64,000 nt of DNA from Paenibacillus turicensis (GTDB lineage Bacteria > Bacillota > Bacilli > Paenibacillales > Paenibacillaceae): NCBI RefSeq assembly GCF_017873435.1, contig NZ_JAGGKG010000005.1:1-64000 (forward strand). Reading direction: 5' to 3'. Positions within the stretch are counted from its first letter, which is position 1. Every line of letters begins with the position of its first letter. The notes under the pieces were generated by a model. That model was given only the letters and a program-made list of their open reading frames with translations, was not told the origin of the DNA and did not search any database. Both the position numbers and the translations under genes were made by a program. Below are positions 7,742 to 16,045 of the stretch, one piece after another.

Positions 7742-8723
7742 AATTTAAAAAATACCTCCTTTTCACAAAATCCTTCGACGCTAGCTCTAGCGACATATGC
7801 CCTGGATCACCTAGCTCATGCGTAATTGAGGTGACAATGAGCTTCAACCCATTAAAATGTACAAGATCACCTGCACGCATCGTATTAATGTCCATAGCAC
7901 GAACCGTAAAGGTTTCAATCACTCCCGTCAGCATGGATTGTGCTAGTTTTTTGGCAGCGGCGGTTGTTTTTGTTTCTTCGTTTTGTACAATTTTTTGTAA
8001 TGTGCCTAGCTTAGGAATATCGGGAGAAGAAGCTATCGCTAACACTGGAGATGGTGAATCAGCGCCTGACTTCCCATTTTCACTATTTCCAATGACCTTC
8101 ACCTTCGTGATTGCCCCTTCAAGAGTACGCACCTGTGTTACTTCCTCTATCGCTTCCAGATTCCATACCGTTTTGTTACTTCCGATTTTGAAAAGCTCTA
8201 AACCTGCTGGCGTCATGCGTGGAATATACATCTCCCCACCAGCCTTGACGGTTTCTTGTAGGTCTTGCGTAATCATGTTGTAAATAGGCTGAGCACGATG
8301 AGTTGCTTTACTTAGCTTCGTTGAAATATTAGGGATATTCCCTAATTTAATCTTCCAGTCTGTCGCATACTTTTTTAATCGTTGACTCGCTGTACTTCCC
8401 GCTTTGAAAAAATACTCATCCTCTGATTTTGTCAAATAAATGGTGCGATCATAGGCAACGATAGTAATATGCTTACTACCTTTTGTATTACTGCTCAGAT
8501 CCCAGACCACCCCAGGATGAAGCAAATACACCATACTGCTACCCTCATATGGAACACCGCTAACTCGAATACCTTGTCCCGGTTCAATTTGTATTCCCTC
8601 AGTAGGCACTTTTAACTGAATGGTCGCTTCATACGATATTTGCTCTAAAGAATCCTTGAGTGAAATACTCTCAATGAGTTCTCTTAAATAATACTTATTG
8701 TCTAAAACAACCTCGTAACTCAC
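7734..8723 (-). CDS. xkdQ: Tail hub protein XkdQ (late-control-D-like)
   Basis: 329 residues. Homologous in layout to XkdQ/gpD: N-terminal S-I-S-x-x-D-S-L-E-Q-I-S-Y-E-A, a central Y-D-R-T-I-Y-L-x-K-S-E-D segment and the C-terminal M-x-A-G-D-x-V followed by I-x-H. It forms the tail hub onto which the tube docks. Overlaps XkdP by 4 nt (ATGA) and XkdR by 8 nt. Confidence 0.88.
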   Translation of the reverse strand: MSYEVVLDNKYYLRELIESISLKDSLEQISYEATIQLKVPTEGIQIEPGQGIRVSGVPYEGSSMVYLLHPGVVWDLSSNTKGSKHITIVAYDRTIYLTKSEDEYFFKAGSTASQRLKKYATDWKIKLGNIPNISTKLSKATHRAQPIYNMITQDLQETVKAGGEMYIPRMTPAGLELFKIGSNKTVWNLEAIEEVTQVRTLEGAITKVKVIGNSENGKSGADSPSPVLAIASSPDIPKLGTLQKIVQNEETKTTAAAKKLAQSMLTGVIETFTVRAMDINTMRAGDLVHFNGLKLIVTSITHELGDPGHMSLELASKDFVKRRYFLNYG

Positions 8724-9388
8724 GATGGCATCACCAACTTTTGTCCAACCTTAATTTTGTTAGGGTCTGCACCAATCGTTGCCTTATTAAGCTTATAAAT
8801 ATCTTGCCACTTAGAGCTAGAGCCTAACTCCCTTTTTGCAATTTTAGATAAGCTATCCCCTGATTTCACGACATAAGTGACCGATTTTTTACGCGTATCA
8901 CTACGTGAATCCTTAGCTTTTGAGCTTGCACCTGTTTTGCTTGCAGTTGAAACTGTCCCTGCCTTCGTGTGCATTTTAGGCTTTCGCCAAGTACGCGCCA
9001 CGATATCAAAATAAATATCGCCAGGCTCCCCACCTCGAAATGAATTGTTATGTGCTGAAAGAATGACAAGTGCATTCAGTAGCTTGGAGTTTTCTCCTGC
9101 AATAAGCAATCTTAGCGGCTCCCCTTTACTCATCATCGCAGTAAGTTGATCCATCGCTGTTTTGGGATCTGGAAAATCTTCATAGGTACAATAGCTTTTG
9201 TTATAGTGAAGTGGAAAAAAAGAAGAGAAGGCGATTTCCTTCACCTTCTCCCCTCCCGGGAAATCATATTCGCCAAGAGAAAGAATGTTCACCGTCTCCA
9301 CATCTTTGCCTCTTGTAATACTCACTTCCTCCGGATTTACAGGAAATTTAAAATCAACACCAGAGGAATCTTTTAAAATAAACTCCAT
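8720..9388 (-). CDS. xkdP: LysM-bearing tail protein XkdP
   Basis: 222 residues. The N-terminal ~130 residues match the XkdP tail domain (F-P-V-N-P-E-E-V...G-E-Y-D-F-P-G-G). A basic S/K/T linker (about 140-168) leads to one C-terminal LysM domain (Y-V-V-K-S-G-D-S-L-S-K-I-A ... G-Q-K-L-V-M). It probably links the tape-measure and hub region and may touch peptidoglycan during tube penetration. Confidence 0.92.
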   Translation of the reverse strand: MEFILKDSSGVDFKFPVNPEEVSITRGKDVETVNILSLGEYDFPGGEKVKEIAFSSFFPLHYNKSYCTYEDFPDPKTAMDQLTAMMSKGEPLRLLIAGENSKLLNALVILSAHNNSFRGGEPGDIYFDIVARTWRKPKMHTKAGTVSTASKTGASSKAKDSRSDTRKKSVTYVVKSGDSLSKIAKRELGSSSKWQDIYKLNKATIGADPNKIKVGQKLVMPS

Positions 9389-9398
9389 ATTCCATTCC

Positions 9399-11195
9399 TC
9401 ATCTCAACTTCGTATTTTGCCATGCTAACTGAACAGAGCTTGTAATTTTCGTCCCTACAACGCTAGCAATTTGATCATAATTTAGCTCAGGCTGATTCAC
9501 GGTAAGCTGTACCGCCCCGACTGGCAGGTTAACTTGAATCGTTGGATCAAGTACCTGCTTTTGCACGTCAGGCTGTGCCTGCATCGTTGCAGTAGGGGTG
9601 ATTGGGGTTGGAGCCATACTAGTACCTATATTTGTACAATTGCAATTGCAGTAACAATGGCAACCTCCATTGTTAGAAGGTGTAAGTCCTCCCCGATCTG
9701 ATGTTGGTGATGATGGAGGCCCCATAATAACGTTATTTCTAGGATATCTAATAGAATCTGGGATAGGCGCAACGCTTGCTTCACGTTGTGCTAAAATTGG
9801 AGAAGATATTACTGCTCCAACAGTTTTCTTAGGCTCCTCTTTTCCATAGATTAGATCAAAAATCCAACCACCTACAGCATCACCTGCATGGGAGCCTGCT
9901 GCACCGCCAGCAAGTGCACCTGCTGCTGTACCTATACCAGGTCCAAACAAAGTCCCAATTGTTCCACCAAGGAAACCTCCTCCAGCAGATAAAATAGCAG
10001 AGCCAATCGCTTGTGCTCGTTCTCTACCAGAACCTGCAGTTATTATAGACACTCCATCTACCAATGCTCCTAGTGCTCCACCCATACGTCCAAGTACATT
10101 TTTCCCAAATTTCCCTATCGCTTTAGTACCATTCCAAGCTCCCTTTAAAAAATCACCAGCAGAACCTAAACCTTTAGAGATGCTTGAACCGACACCCCCA
10201 AAAATATTTTTGCCCCAGTCTAGCACCTTACCACCTACATTTTTAGTGCCATTCCAAAGGCCTCCACCAACATCTTTGGTTTTATCCCACAGGTTACCAC
10301 CAATATTTTTGACTCCATCCCATAGATTTCCACCTACGGTTTTAGCCTTTTCCAGCACGTTACCGCCTACGTTCTTCGCTCCATCCCATAGGTTGCCGCC
10401 AACGGTTTTAGCCTTCTCCCATGCTTTTCCAGCTACTTCGGTACCTTTACCAATCCATTTGCCAGCCGTTTCCCCCATGGATTTGATTTTATCCTTGCCC
10501 CAATCGCCTATTTTATCTAATACTGCATCCTTTAGCGCTTTAACTAAAGATCCAATTTTAGATTTCTCAAGAAACTTATCTATTAAAGTGGAAAGCTTAT
10601 CTGCAATTAGATTTTTAAGGGTATCTATTGCAATATCGATAATAATATCGCCAAGACTATCCCCATCTTTGCCACCTGAGCCATCACCTGAATCACATTT
10701 ACATTCACAGCAGTCCTCTTTCCCTTTTTCAATAGAAGGGATTGCAATTTGAACTGTGGATAGCTGAATAGAAATAGAGCTAGATATTGAGGTAATCGTT
10801 TTGCTAGCCTGATTAGAAAACCACTTTCCAAATGTGCTACCAATCATCGATTCCCAATTTACCTTCTGTAATTGAATTGCCCATCTCTTAGAGGTTAATG
10901 CTCTTAAATTAGCTTCCACACCCGCAATCTCTGCCGTAGCAAAATCATTTATGTGAAGGGTCGGCATAAAGGTTCGACGATTAAGTCGTAGTAACCGATT
11001 CTCAATCCTAGTCAAATGATCCGACAGCTTATCATTAAGTGCAAGCGTTGGCGCAATATTCATCTTGCCTAAAGCAGTACCTCGCCGCTGTGCACGCTCA
11101 AACAAACTATCCACTCGACTTATCTTCTTTTCAAGCTGATCTAGCTGGCGCACACTTTTATCTGTGTTGACTTCATATTCATTTTGTTTAGCCAT
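9399..11195 (-). CDS. xkdO: Tape-measure protein with Cys clusters
   Basis: 598 residues in the tape-measure position. An N-terminal basic coiled-coil part (about 1-100) is followed by a cysteine cluster C-C-E-C-K-C near residue 165. About seven 11-residue repeats of the form [W/L]-[D/E]-x-[A/T/V]-K-x-[V/I]-G-G-[N/K]-[L/V] span about 248-335. A glycine/alanine membrane-like region (about 370-445) and a second cluster (C-H-C-Y-C-N-C-N-C, about 511-519) come after. At the usual ~0.15 nm per residue it would set a tail of about 90 nm. The cysteine clusters are unusual for the family. Start ATG has AGGAGG upstream. Confidence 0.85.
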   Translation of the reverse strand: MAKQNEYEVNTDKSVRQLDQLEKKISRVDSLFERAQRRGTALGKMNIAPTLALNDKLSDHLTRIENRLLRLNRRTFMPTLHINDFATAEIAGVEANLRALTSKRWAIQLQKVNWESMIGSTFGKWFSNQASKTITSISSSISIQLSTVQIAIPSIEKGKEDCCECKCDSGDGSGGKDGDSLGDIIIDIAIDTLKNLIADKLSTLIDKFLEKSKIGSLVKALKDAVLDKIGDWGKDKIKSMGETAGKWIGKGTEVAGKAWEKAKTVGGNLWDGAKNVGGNVLEKAKTVGGNLWDGVKNIGGNLWDKTKDVGGGLWNGTKNVGGKVLDWGKNIFGGVGSSISKGLGSAGDFLKGAWNGTKAIGKFGKNVLGRMGGALGALVDGVSIITAGSGRERAQAIGSAILSAGGGFLGGTIGTLFGPGIGTAAGALAGGAAGSHAGDAVGGWIFDLIYGKEEPKKTVGAVISSPILAQREASVAPIPDSIRYPRNNVIMGPPSSPTSDRGGLTPSNNGGCHCYCNCNCTNIGTSMAPTPITPTATMQAQPDVQKQVLDPTIQVNLPVGAVQLTVNQPELNYDQIASVVGTKITSSVQLAWQNTKLR

Positions 11196-11360
11196 AATCT
11201 CCTCCTTTCTAGACTTACATCCAAAAGAGATTCGCTAAGTCTTTTTCTAATTCCGTTATCCCTCTATACCTCATTCAATTTCATTCCAATGGATTAAATT
11301 ACATTCATCGCATTTGCTGCTTCTTTACGCACTCTATCCTATCAACCAAGCATTCTCGCT

Positions 11361-11531
11361 TTATCGCTTATCTATCGAACCTGTAGCTAACTCTAGCTCT
11401 TTTTCTGAAAAAGCGCGTAGTAGCTTGCGTTCCCCTTTAGACAACGACCAATACACCCCGGGGCGAAGATGATGCCGATTCCACAGATGGAACATAAGCG
11501 CCGTCTCCCCACCGGAGTCCATTAGTTTTTT
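11361..11531 (-). CDS. -1 frameshift extension of the tail-assembly chaperone (gpT-like)
   Basis: Downstream of the chaperone gene an open frame in the -1 register runs to TAA at 11361-11363. It encodes about 55 residues, with W-N-R-H-H-L-R-P-G-V-Y-W and S-x-G-E-R-K-L-L-R-A-F. It joins the chaperone at the heptamer A-AAA-AAC (11531-11525), which lies one codon before the chaperone stop and in the correct phase for a -1 slip. Long-tailed phages commonly make their G/GT chaperone pair this way. Too short to appear as an independent gene; an ATG at 11522-11520 could also start it. Confidence 0.72.
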   Translation of the reverse strand, partial: KKLMDSGGETALMFHLWNRHHLRPGVYWSLSKGERKLLRAFSEKELELATGSIDKR

Positions 11532-11977
11532 ATGTCTTCGATGTTAACCCCAAATCCAGAAATTTCGAGCACCTTGTCACCTACTGCATCCAGTTCCCCT
11601 GCTAAAAGCAAACGACGAACCGCTTCCTCGCCACCAGACAATTTCAAGCGACTCACCAGGCGATCATCCCCCCAGCCAGAAAGCTGTACAGAATGCTCAG
11701 TTCCTTCCTTGTCCTTTTTCACGACCTCTAAGGCTGCCGTTGCTTCCTTAATTAAAGCCGCATTAAACAGCTCACTATCTACCTTTTCAGAAACATGACC
11801 TTTGTTCGTTTTCCGCACTGTACAACGCTCACGAATACCATCTACCTTGCTAGAGGTCAAACCACGGAGCGTGATGCGCAAATTCAGACGATTAATAAAC
11901 ACCGTTTCCTCGGGCAAATTAGCCGCCGTTTCAAACAAACCATCCAAAATATCCTGCTCGTTAAATACTTCACTCAT
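11522..11977 (-). CDS. xkdN: Tail-assembly chaperone XkdN
   Basis: 151 residues in the place of PBSX XkdN, between tube and tape measure. Composition is typical: acidic, helical, opening MSEVFNEQDIL and closing G-F-G-V-N-I-E-D-I-K-N. It would coat the tape measure during tail assembly. The final codons ATA-AAA-AAC-TAA contain a -1 slippery heptamer leading into the extension at 11361-11531. A terminator-like hairpin (12030-12068) separates it from the tube gene. Confidence 0.85.
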   Translation of the reverse strand: MSEVFNEQDILDGLFETAANLPEETVFINRLNLRITLRGLTSSKVDGIRERCTVRKTNKGHVSEKVDSELFNAALIKEATAALEVVKKDKEGTEHSVQLSGWGDDRLVSRLKLSGGEEAVRRLLLAGELDAVGDKVLEISGFGVNIEDIKN

Positions 11978-12029
11978 CTTTGTTTCCTCCAGTAAATTGA
12001 CTAATTTGATTATGATTTTAGATAATAGA

Positions 12030-12068
12030 AAAGCTCCTTCGCCTATAAAAGTTAGGTTTGGGAGCTTT
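12030..12068 (-). terminator. Partial terminator between tube and chaperone genes
   Basis: AAAGCTCC / GGAGCTTT arms with a 23-nt loop, followed on the minus strand by TTTTCT. It lies downstream of the tube gene and could lower transcription into the chaperone and tape measure, whose products are needed in smaller amounts. Confidence 0.5.
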
Positions 12069-12142
12069 CCTTCTATTTCTCTATGCTAGTATGATGTTAT
12101 ACTGCATGATTGTTATCTTCTCTTTTGCTTTTTAATTCCTCT

Positions 12143-12559
12143 TTATGAAGCTTGAATCGGATCAAGCAATTCATAGGATTCAAACGTAAATGGAGTTTCC
12201 TCGGTTACCTCTTCTCCTGCTGTCCAGTTCGCTAGCTGAATCTTATCTACAATACAACCAGTCAACTGAATACGCTCAAAACCATAAGATTCAGGATCAG
12301 CTAACTTGTGGATAATGTCGAAACGTTCAAAACCACGTTTAATCATATCCGAAGTCACTTTATATCCACTCATCGTGCCTGTTCCCTTTTTGCGCCCAAG
12401 CTTAACGACCGTATAATCTGTACCCACTAAATTTAATTCCTTTTTCTCCACCTCAACACCTGCTTCCAAATGATTGAGATTACTTTGCCAGTTCCCATTA
12501 ATAAAAATTTGACCAAAGGTCCCCATAATTACCCGAGTTGGGTCAAGATGCTGTGCCAT
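12143..12559 (-). CDS. xkdM: Tail tube protein XkdM (DUF2001)
   Basis: 138 residues, the normal tube-protein length. It opens with R-V-I-M-G-T-F-G-Q-I-F-I-N-G and carries the family's G-R-K-K-G-T-G-T-M-S-G-Y-K and L-x-D-P-E-x-Y-G-F-E-R-I motifs. It polymerises as the inner tube. Unusually, a ~190-bp palindromic repeat (12600-12795) stands between it and the sheath gene. Confidence 0.93.
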   Translation of the reverse strand: MAQHLDPTRVIMGTFGQIFINGNWQSNLNHLEAGVEVEKKELNLVGTDYTVVKLGRKKGTGTMSGYKVTSDMIKRGFERFDIIHKLADPESYGFERIQLTGCIVDKIQLANWTAGEEVTEETPFTFESYELLDPIQAS

Positions 12560-12599
12560 ATATAAATACCTCCATAAATTTTAATTTTTTTGAAAATAT

Positions 12600-12795
12600 T
12601 GGCTGAATATCACCTTACTTTATACCGCCACAGTCAGCGTAGAGCAGGGGGATTGCGGAGAAATGAAATGTGCGCCTTTAAAGACGGATTGTATTCCTTA
12701 ATCTATTCCATTCAAGGAATCCGTCTTTAACAGCGCTCGCAGCAACCCTCTGCTCGTAGCGACTCCCTCACCAAAAGTAAGTTTTTCAAGCCTTC
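12600..12795 (-). repeat. Dispersed ~190-bp palindromic repeat, copy A
   Basis: Read on the minus strand: GCTACGAGCAGAGGGTTGC (12759-12741), a stem arm TTAAAGACGGATT, a central loop region, the complementary arm AATCCGTCTTTAA, then GCAATCCCCCTGCTCTACGC. Copies B (17505-17690) and C (34974-35166) share the outer parts but carry different inner arms that remain self-complementary. It sits between sheath and tube genes. Confidence 0.75.
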
Positions 12796-12804
12796 ATTCA
12801 CTTA

Positions 12805-14262
12805 TCACACATAAAAAGTCCCAAAAATCTGCTCCATCACGTCGGTTGTATCTGCACGCCATGTCAAATAAACCTGATCCGCATCAGGCGTAAATTGCTT
12901 TGTATTACCATAGAAGCGAGGGTCAAGTGCAACCTCATAACCTGTGGATTCAATGATATTTTCAGAAGCTAGACGTTGTAGGTATTGTCTACTTGCTTCG
13001 ATTAAAGCTAAGCGGCCTTCTTCGGTGTTATTCACTTTACCGATATAGTTGTCCTCAGCTTGACGTTGTAAATCACTATTAATTTGATCAATGACGCGAA
13101 TTTTACGGATTTTTTTGAAGCTAGTTCCTTGTCCCTCCGCTAAAGAGGTCAAAGTATTAACACCACGAAGTACCTTCACACGTAAACCGTCATGAATCAA
13201 AATAAATACGCCTTGCTTCACCGCTTGCTCTTGCTCTGCTCTTGTCCAGCGACGAGTGACATCATCAAATGGTGAGATCGCATAAGTCGTTGATTCCTTT
13301 AAGCCTTGACCTGCAATTAAACCAGCAACCCAAGCAGCCACCTGTGCGGAGGAATAGCTTACGCCGTTAAGCTTTGCACCTGTACCCACGTTGATGATGC
13401 CTTCATGATTAGCCACTTTGCTTCGTTCAATTGCATTTTGGACTGCGTTTTCTGCTAAATCCTCTGCATTTGAACCTCCAAGTGTGAGCAAAATTCCTTT
13501 TCCTTCTTTACGCACACGTTTTACCCAAGCAATTAGGCTTGTTCTTAGAGCCGCATCACTAACACCATCTAAGGTCAACACATGGAATTCCTCAGTTTCA
13601 AACACATTTGTTGCCGCGATATAATCTGCATTGGTAATGCCAGCAATCCCGCTATTTCCGCCTGCTAGTGCAGCTTGAGCCACATTTGCGAGTACACCCT
13701 CTGCCAGCTTTTCAGCTACAATATATTTCTGTAAAGTAGCATTAATAGCTGTAACGGCCTGCTCAACTTCACCTGTCCCAAGGTTCACTGTACCTAACAG
13801 CGTTGTCCCCTCTAGTAGCTTTAATTCCTTTTCCTCAGGGGTAAACTCATTATCCTGAATCGTAATGGTAAAGCCATTTCCGCGTTCACCTGCATATTTA
13901 GCTTTAATATTTAAAATGGCATCGCCATCTTCACCTGCTTTATTTAAGCGCAATGTAGCTTGCTTCGCATTATCATCTGCAAGTCGATAAGCCAATAGCT
14001 TTTTAGGGCCTCCTAACAAAGCAAGCTGTAAAGTCGTGTGCGCCGTAGCGCCTCCTGTTACATTTTTACTAAACACATCCGCAATCGCTGCTTCATGTGC
14101 AATCTCTACAACCTCGCCAATTGGGCCCCAATGAGCCTTAACAGGTGCAAGCACAATCCCTCTTGCCCCTGACTGAATCGCATTACCTGCTGCACTTAAA
14201 AAATTCATATATAAACCTGGTAATACCGGTTGATCGTTTAAACTCCAATTTCCTCCTGCCAT
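12805..14262 (-). CDS. xkdK: Contractile tail sheath protein XkdK
   Basis: 485 residues. The start A-G-G-N-W and P-G-L-Y-M-N-F, the G-x-x-x-V-A-G-L-I-A-G segment and the C-terminal Y-L-T-W-R-A-D-T-T-D-V-M-E-Q-I-F are typical of XkdK/Myoviridae sheath proteins. It forms the contractile outer sheath, so the particle is of R type rather than the flexible F type. Confidence 0.95.
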   Translation of the reverse strand: MAGGNWSLNDQPVLPGLYMNFLSAAGNAIQSGARGIVLAPVKAHWGPIGEVVEIAHEAAIADVFSKNVTGGATAHTTLQLALLGGPKKLLAYRLADDNAKQATLRLNKAGEDGDAILNIKAKYAGERGNGFTITIQDNEFTPEEKELKLLEGTTLLGTVNLGTGEVEQAVTAINATLQKYIVAEKLAEGVLANVAQAALAGGNSGIAGITNADYIAATNVFETEEFHVLTLDGVSDAALRTSLIAWVKRVRKEGKGILLTLGGSNAEDLAENAVQNAIERSKVANHEGIINVGTGAKLNGVSYSSAQVAAWVAGLIAGQGLKESTTYAISPFDDVTRRWTRAEQEQAVKQGVFILIHDGLRVKVLRGVNTLTSLAEGQGTSFKKIRKIRVIDQINSDLQRQAEDNYIGKVNNTEEGRLALIEASRQYLQRLASENIIESTGYEVALDPRFYGNTKQFTPDADQVYLTWRADTTDVMEQIFGTFYV

Positions 14263-14377
14263 TAAAAAAGCACCCTCTTTTCTTGTTCAAATTTTTTTGT
14301 TAAACACATTTGTACAACATTTTTTGTGAAACAATTTTGTAGACTAATGAAACGACTGTCATGAGCCGTTGTAGCCA

Positions 14378-14863
14378 TCATGAACCAAATTGAATTTTTT
14401 GCATGACATCTACTTCAGATGTCGTTAGCGCCGTCCTACCACTTAACGTTAATGTAACTGTGCATTCGCGTTTAGGCTGCGACGGTGTCGGTTTCGTGAC
14501 ATTTCCTCTACACGAGGTGACATGCACATATTTGGGGTTAGTATTCAAGCTACTCCCTTCCAATGCAAGCTTGGGCTGAGTTCCTATCGTTTCCAGCAGC
14601 TTTGTCATCCAATTAAGCTCCTGCAATGGATTTTCAGCTACAATCGTTGCCGTTAACGTCTTGTTAGTCTCAAACGAAGTAATCCCACGATGTAACACCT
14701 CCATGCTGCTCAATTCCCACAACACATAAGGCATAATAACCTCGTCGCTTAAAGCACCAACGTACACATTGCTATTTTCACCTAAAATCGTTTTGGTCCA
14801 TTGACCTGCACTTTGCAGCCAGTTATCGATGGCTATGTTTGATGCTTGGTCATACATACTCAT
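14378..14863 (-). CDS. Tail terminator/completion-like protein (XkdI position)
   Basis: 161 residues, lying just upstream of the sheath gene, the position of XkdI-type neck or tail-terminator proteins. It has the pattern of gpU-like terminators: an early W-L-Q-S-A-G helix, a beta sheet (L-T-A-T-I-V-A) and a late C-T-V-T-L-T-L-S-G strand. The match is structural and positional rather than by a signature motif. Retained in headless tails, which need a cap. Confidence 0.6.
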   Translation of the reverse strand: MSMYDQASNIAIDNWLQSAGQWTKTILGENSNVYVGALSDEVIMPYVLWELSSMEVLHRGITSFETNKTLTATIVAENPLQELNWMTKLLETIGTQPKLALEGSSLNTNPKYVHVTSCRGNVTKPTPSQPKRECTVTLTLSGRTALTTSEVDVMQKIQFGS

Positions 14864-14926
14864 CCTCCCTCCTGTTCAGTCACGGTGGCATTCGCATTCC
14901 CAGCTAGGCCAGCCACTATCACTTTC

Positions 14927-15106
14927 CTAGCTTATTGCCTTGCGCCGTAGCTGCTTTTTCTTACTAGATGTAAGCTGCTCTGGCACACATCGTGGCAAGC
15001 TGCACACCTGACTTGTTCCGACCCATTTCCCCCACAAGCAACCTTTGCAGGCTTGAGGCTGTTGTGGGAGATCTATGGACGGTAAGCTTTTTAATTTTTT
15101 ACTCAC
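14927..15106 (-). CDS. Small Cys-motif protein at the head of the tail operon
   Basis: 59 residues from a GTG start (GTG AGT AAA) preceded by GGAGGG at 6-7 nt. The longer frame starting at 15151 runs through a terminator hairpin and is unlikely. It has C-x-x-C-x-W-G-x-W ... C-S-L-P-R-C, resembling short phage zinc-binding proteins of unknown role. It is the first gene of the tail operon, with no capsid or portal genes before it. Confidence 0.65.
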   Translation of the reverse strand: MSKKLKSLPSIDLPQQPQACKGCLWGKWVGTSQVCSLPRCVPEQLTSSKKKQLRRKAIS

Positions 15107-15133
15107 AAATATCCCTCCTGCAAAAAGACACAA

Positions 15134-15165
15134 AAAAACAACCGCAAGCATGTACGGTTGTTTTT
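15134..15165 (-). terminator. Terminator in the leader of the tail operon
   Basis: ACAACCG and CGGTTGT arms flanked by A- and T-runs, able to terminate in both directions. It lies between the putative late promoter region (15260-15320) and the first tail gene, so late transcription must read through it. Confidence 0.7.
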
Positions 15166-15277
15166 GATGTCCAATATTGTTAATGAATGAACTTAGATGA
15201 TTTGATGATAACGTGATGTTTCATCCCTTATCCTTTTCATCCACATTACTAATTTAACACGAGATTTGTCTATGCAA

Positions 15278-15318
15278 GGGACAGGTGGCGGTCAAGTAGC
15301 GGTCAACGAGAGGACAGG
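15278..15318 (-). promoter_or_regulatory. Candidate late-activator site of the tail operon
   Basis: On the minus strand two direct repeats TTGACCGC lie 11 bp apart (one helical turn) and are flanked by CCTGTCC on both sides. The second TTGACC also stands 17 bp before TAGACA, a poor -10. A weak promoter preceded by phased direct repeats is what an activator of ArpU/Xpf type would need. No binding data; inference from layout. Confidence 0.45.
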
Positions 15319-15387
15319 TTACTTTTCACCTTATAAAACAAGCTTTATTCACAATAAATCCCTTGTTCATTGATTACCTTTTATTTT

Positions 15388-15975
15388 TTATTGTGAGCTC
15401 TTCGCCCCTAACTTCTGTTTCAACCGAGCCAATTGCAATAAATGATGACAGAAATGCATTTCAATGAGCAGGAACCACTCCTTTGCATCTAAATATCCAA
15501 ATCTAGGATGAGCAATTTTATATTCATTAGTCTCAGTAGCATCACTAATAGTATGGTTAACTCTAGGCTCGAGTTGTTTCATTTCCTCTAATACCTGCAA
15601 CAGTCCTGAAAGAAGTTGCTCCTTGCTCTCTGGCTGTTTTGGTGTATACTGCGGGGAAGCAGGCACAGCAATACGGATCGGCGCAAAGCCTCCCTGATCA
15701 AATATAGCTTGACCTTGCTCTGTTTTGCTTGTGGAAGCGGTCGCGGAAGAAATCGTTGCTGGCTCCATTCCAGTTAAGCATTGCTTAATGTTAAACATGT
15801 GCATGTTTTGACTGGCTTGAATTAAATGCATATACATTTGACCTAGTGACCAATCTACCTCATCTGTCGTGTAAAGGAGATCATTCATACTCAATCTCTC
15901 TAACTCCGCAACATATTGCTTTATTGTTTCCTCAAGCGAATCAAGCGCTTCTTTTGTGCTTCTCATTGTATTCAT
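15388..15975 (-). CDS. DinB-family protein
   Basis: 195 residues. The early D-W-S-L-G-Q-M-Y-M-H-L-I-Q-A-S-Q helix with its histidine and the late F-L-L-I-E-M-H-F-C-H-H-L-L-Q helix give the DinB four-helix-bundle metal site. These proteins act in thiol or stress metabolism in bacilli, but the substrate here is unknown. It follows the WYL regulator and is probably co-transcribed or regulated by it. No phage features, so it marks the end of the tail locus. Confidence 0.8.
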   Translation of the reverse strand: MNTMRSTKEALDSLEETIKQYVAELERLSMNDLLYTTDEVDWSLGQMYMHLIQASQNMHMFNIKQCLTGMEPATISSATASTSKTEQGQAIFDQGGFAPIRIAVPASPQYTPKQPESKEQLLSGLLQVLEEMKQLEPRVNHTISDATETNEYKIAHPRFGYLDAKEWFLLIEMHFCHHLLQLARLKQKLGAKSSQ

Positions 15976-16009
15976 TTCTCCTTTTTATTTTGTTTCCTGC
16001 CTATATAGT

Positions 16010-16045
16010 AAAAAAACGCTACTGACAACTGTATGTCAGTAACGT
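16010..16045 (-). terminator. Strong terminator after the WYL regulator gene
   Basis: On the minus strand AACGTTACTGACA pairs with TTGTCAGTAGCGTT around a short loop, followed by TTTTTTT. It overlaps the last codons of the regulator gene. Confidence 0.85.

Noticed and set aside
10180-10752. Long plus-strand proline/threonine-rich open frame
   Set aside because: It is the antisense shadow of the glycine-rich repeats in the tape-measure gene, which has the correct ribosome site and operon position.
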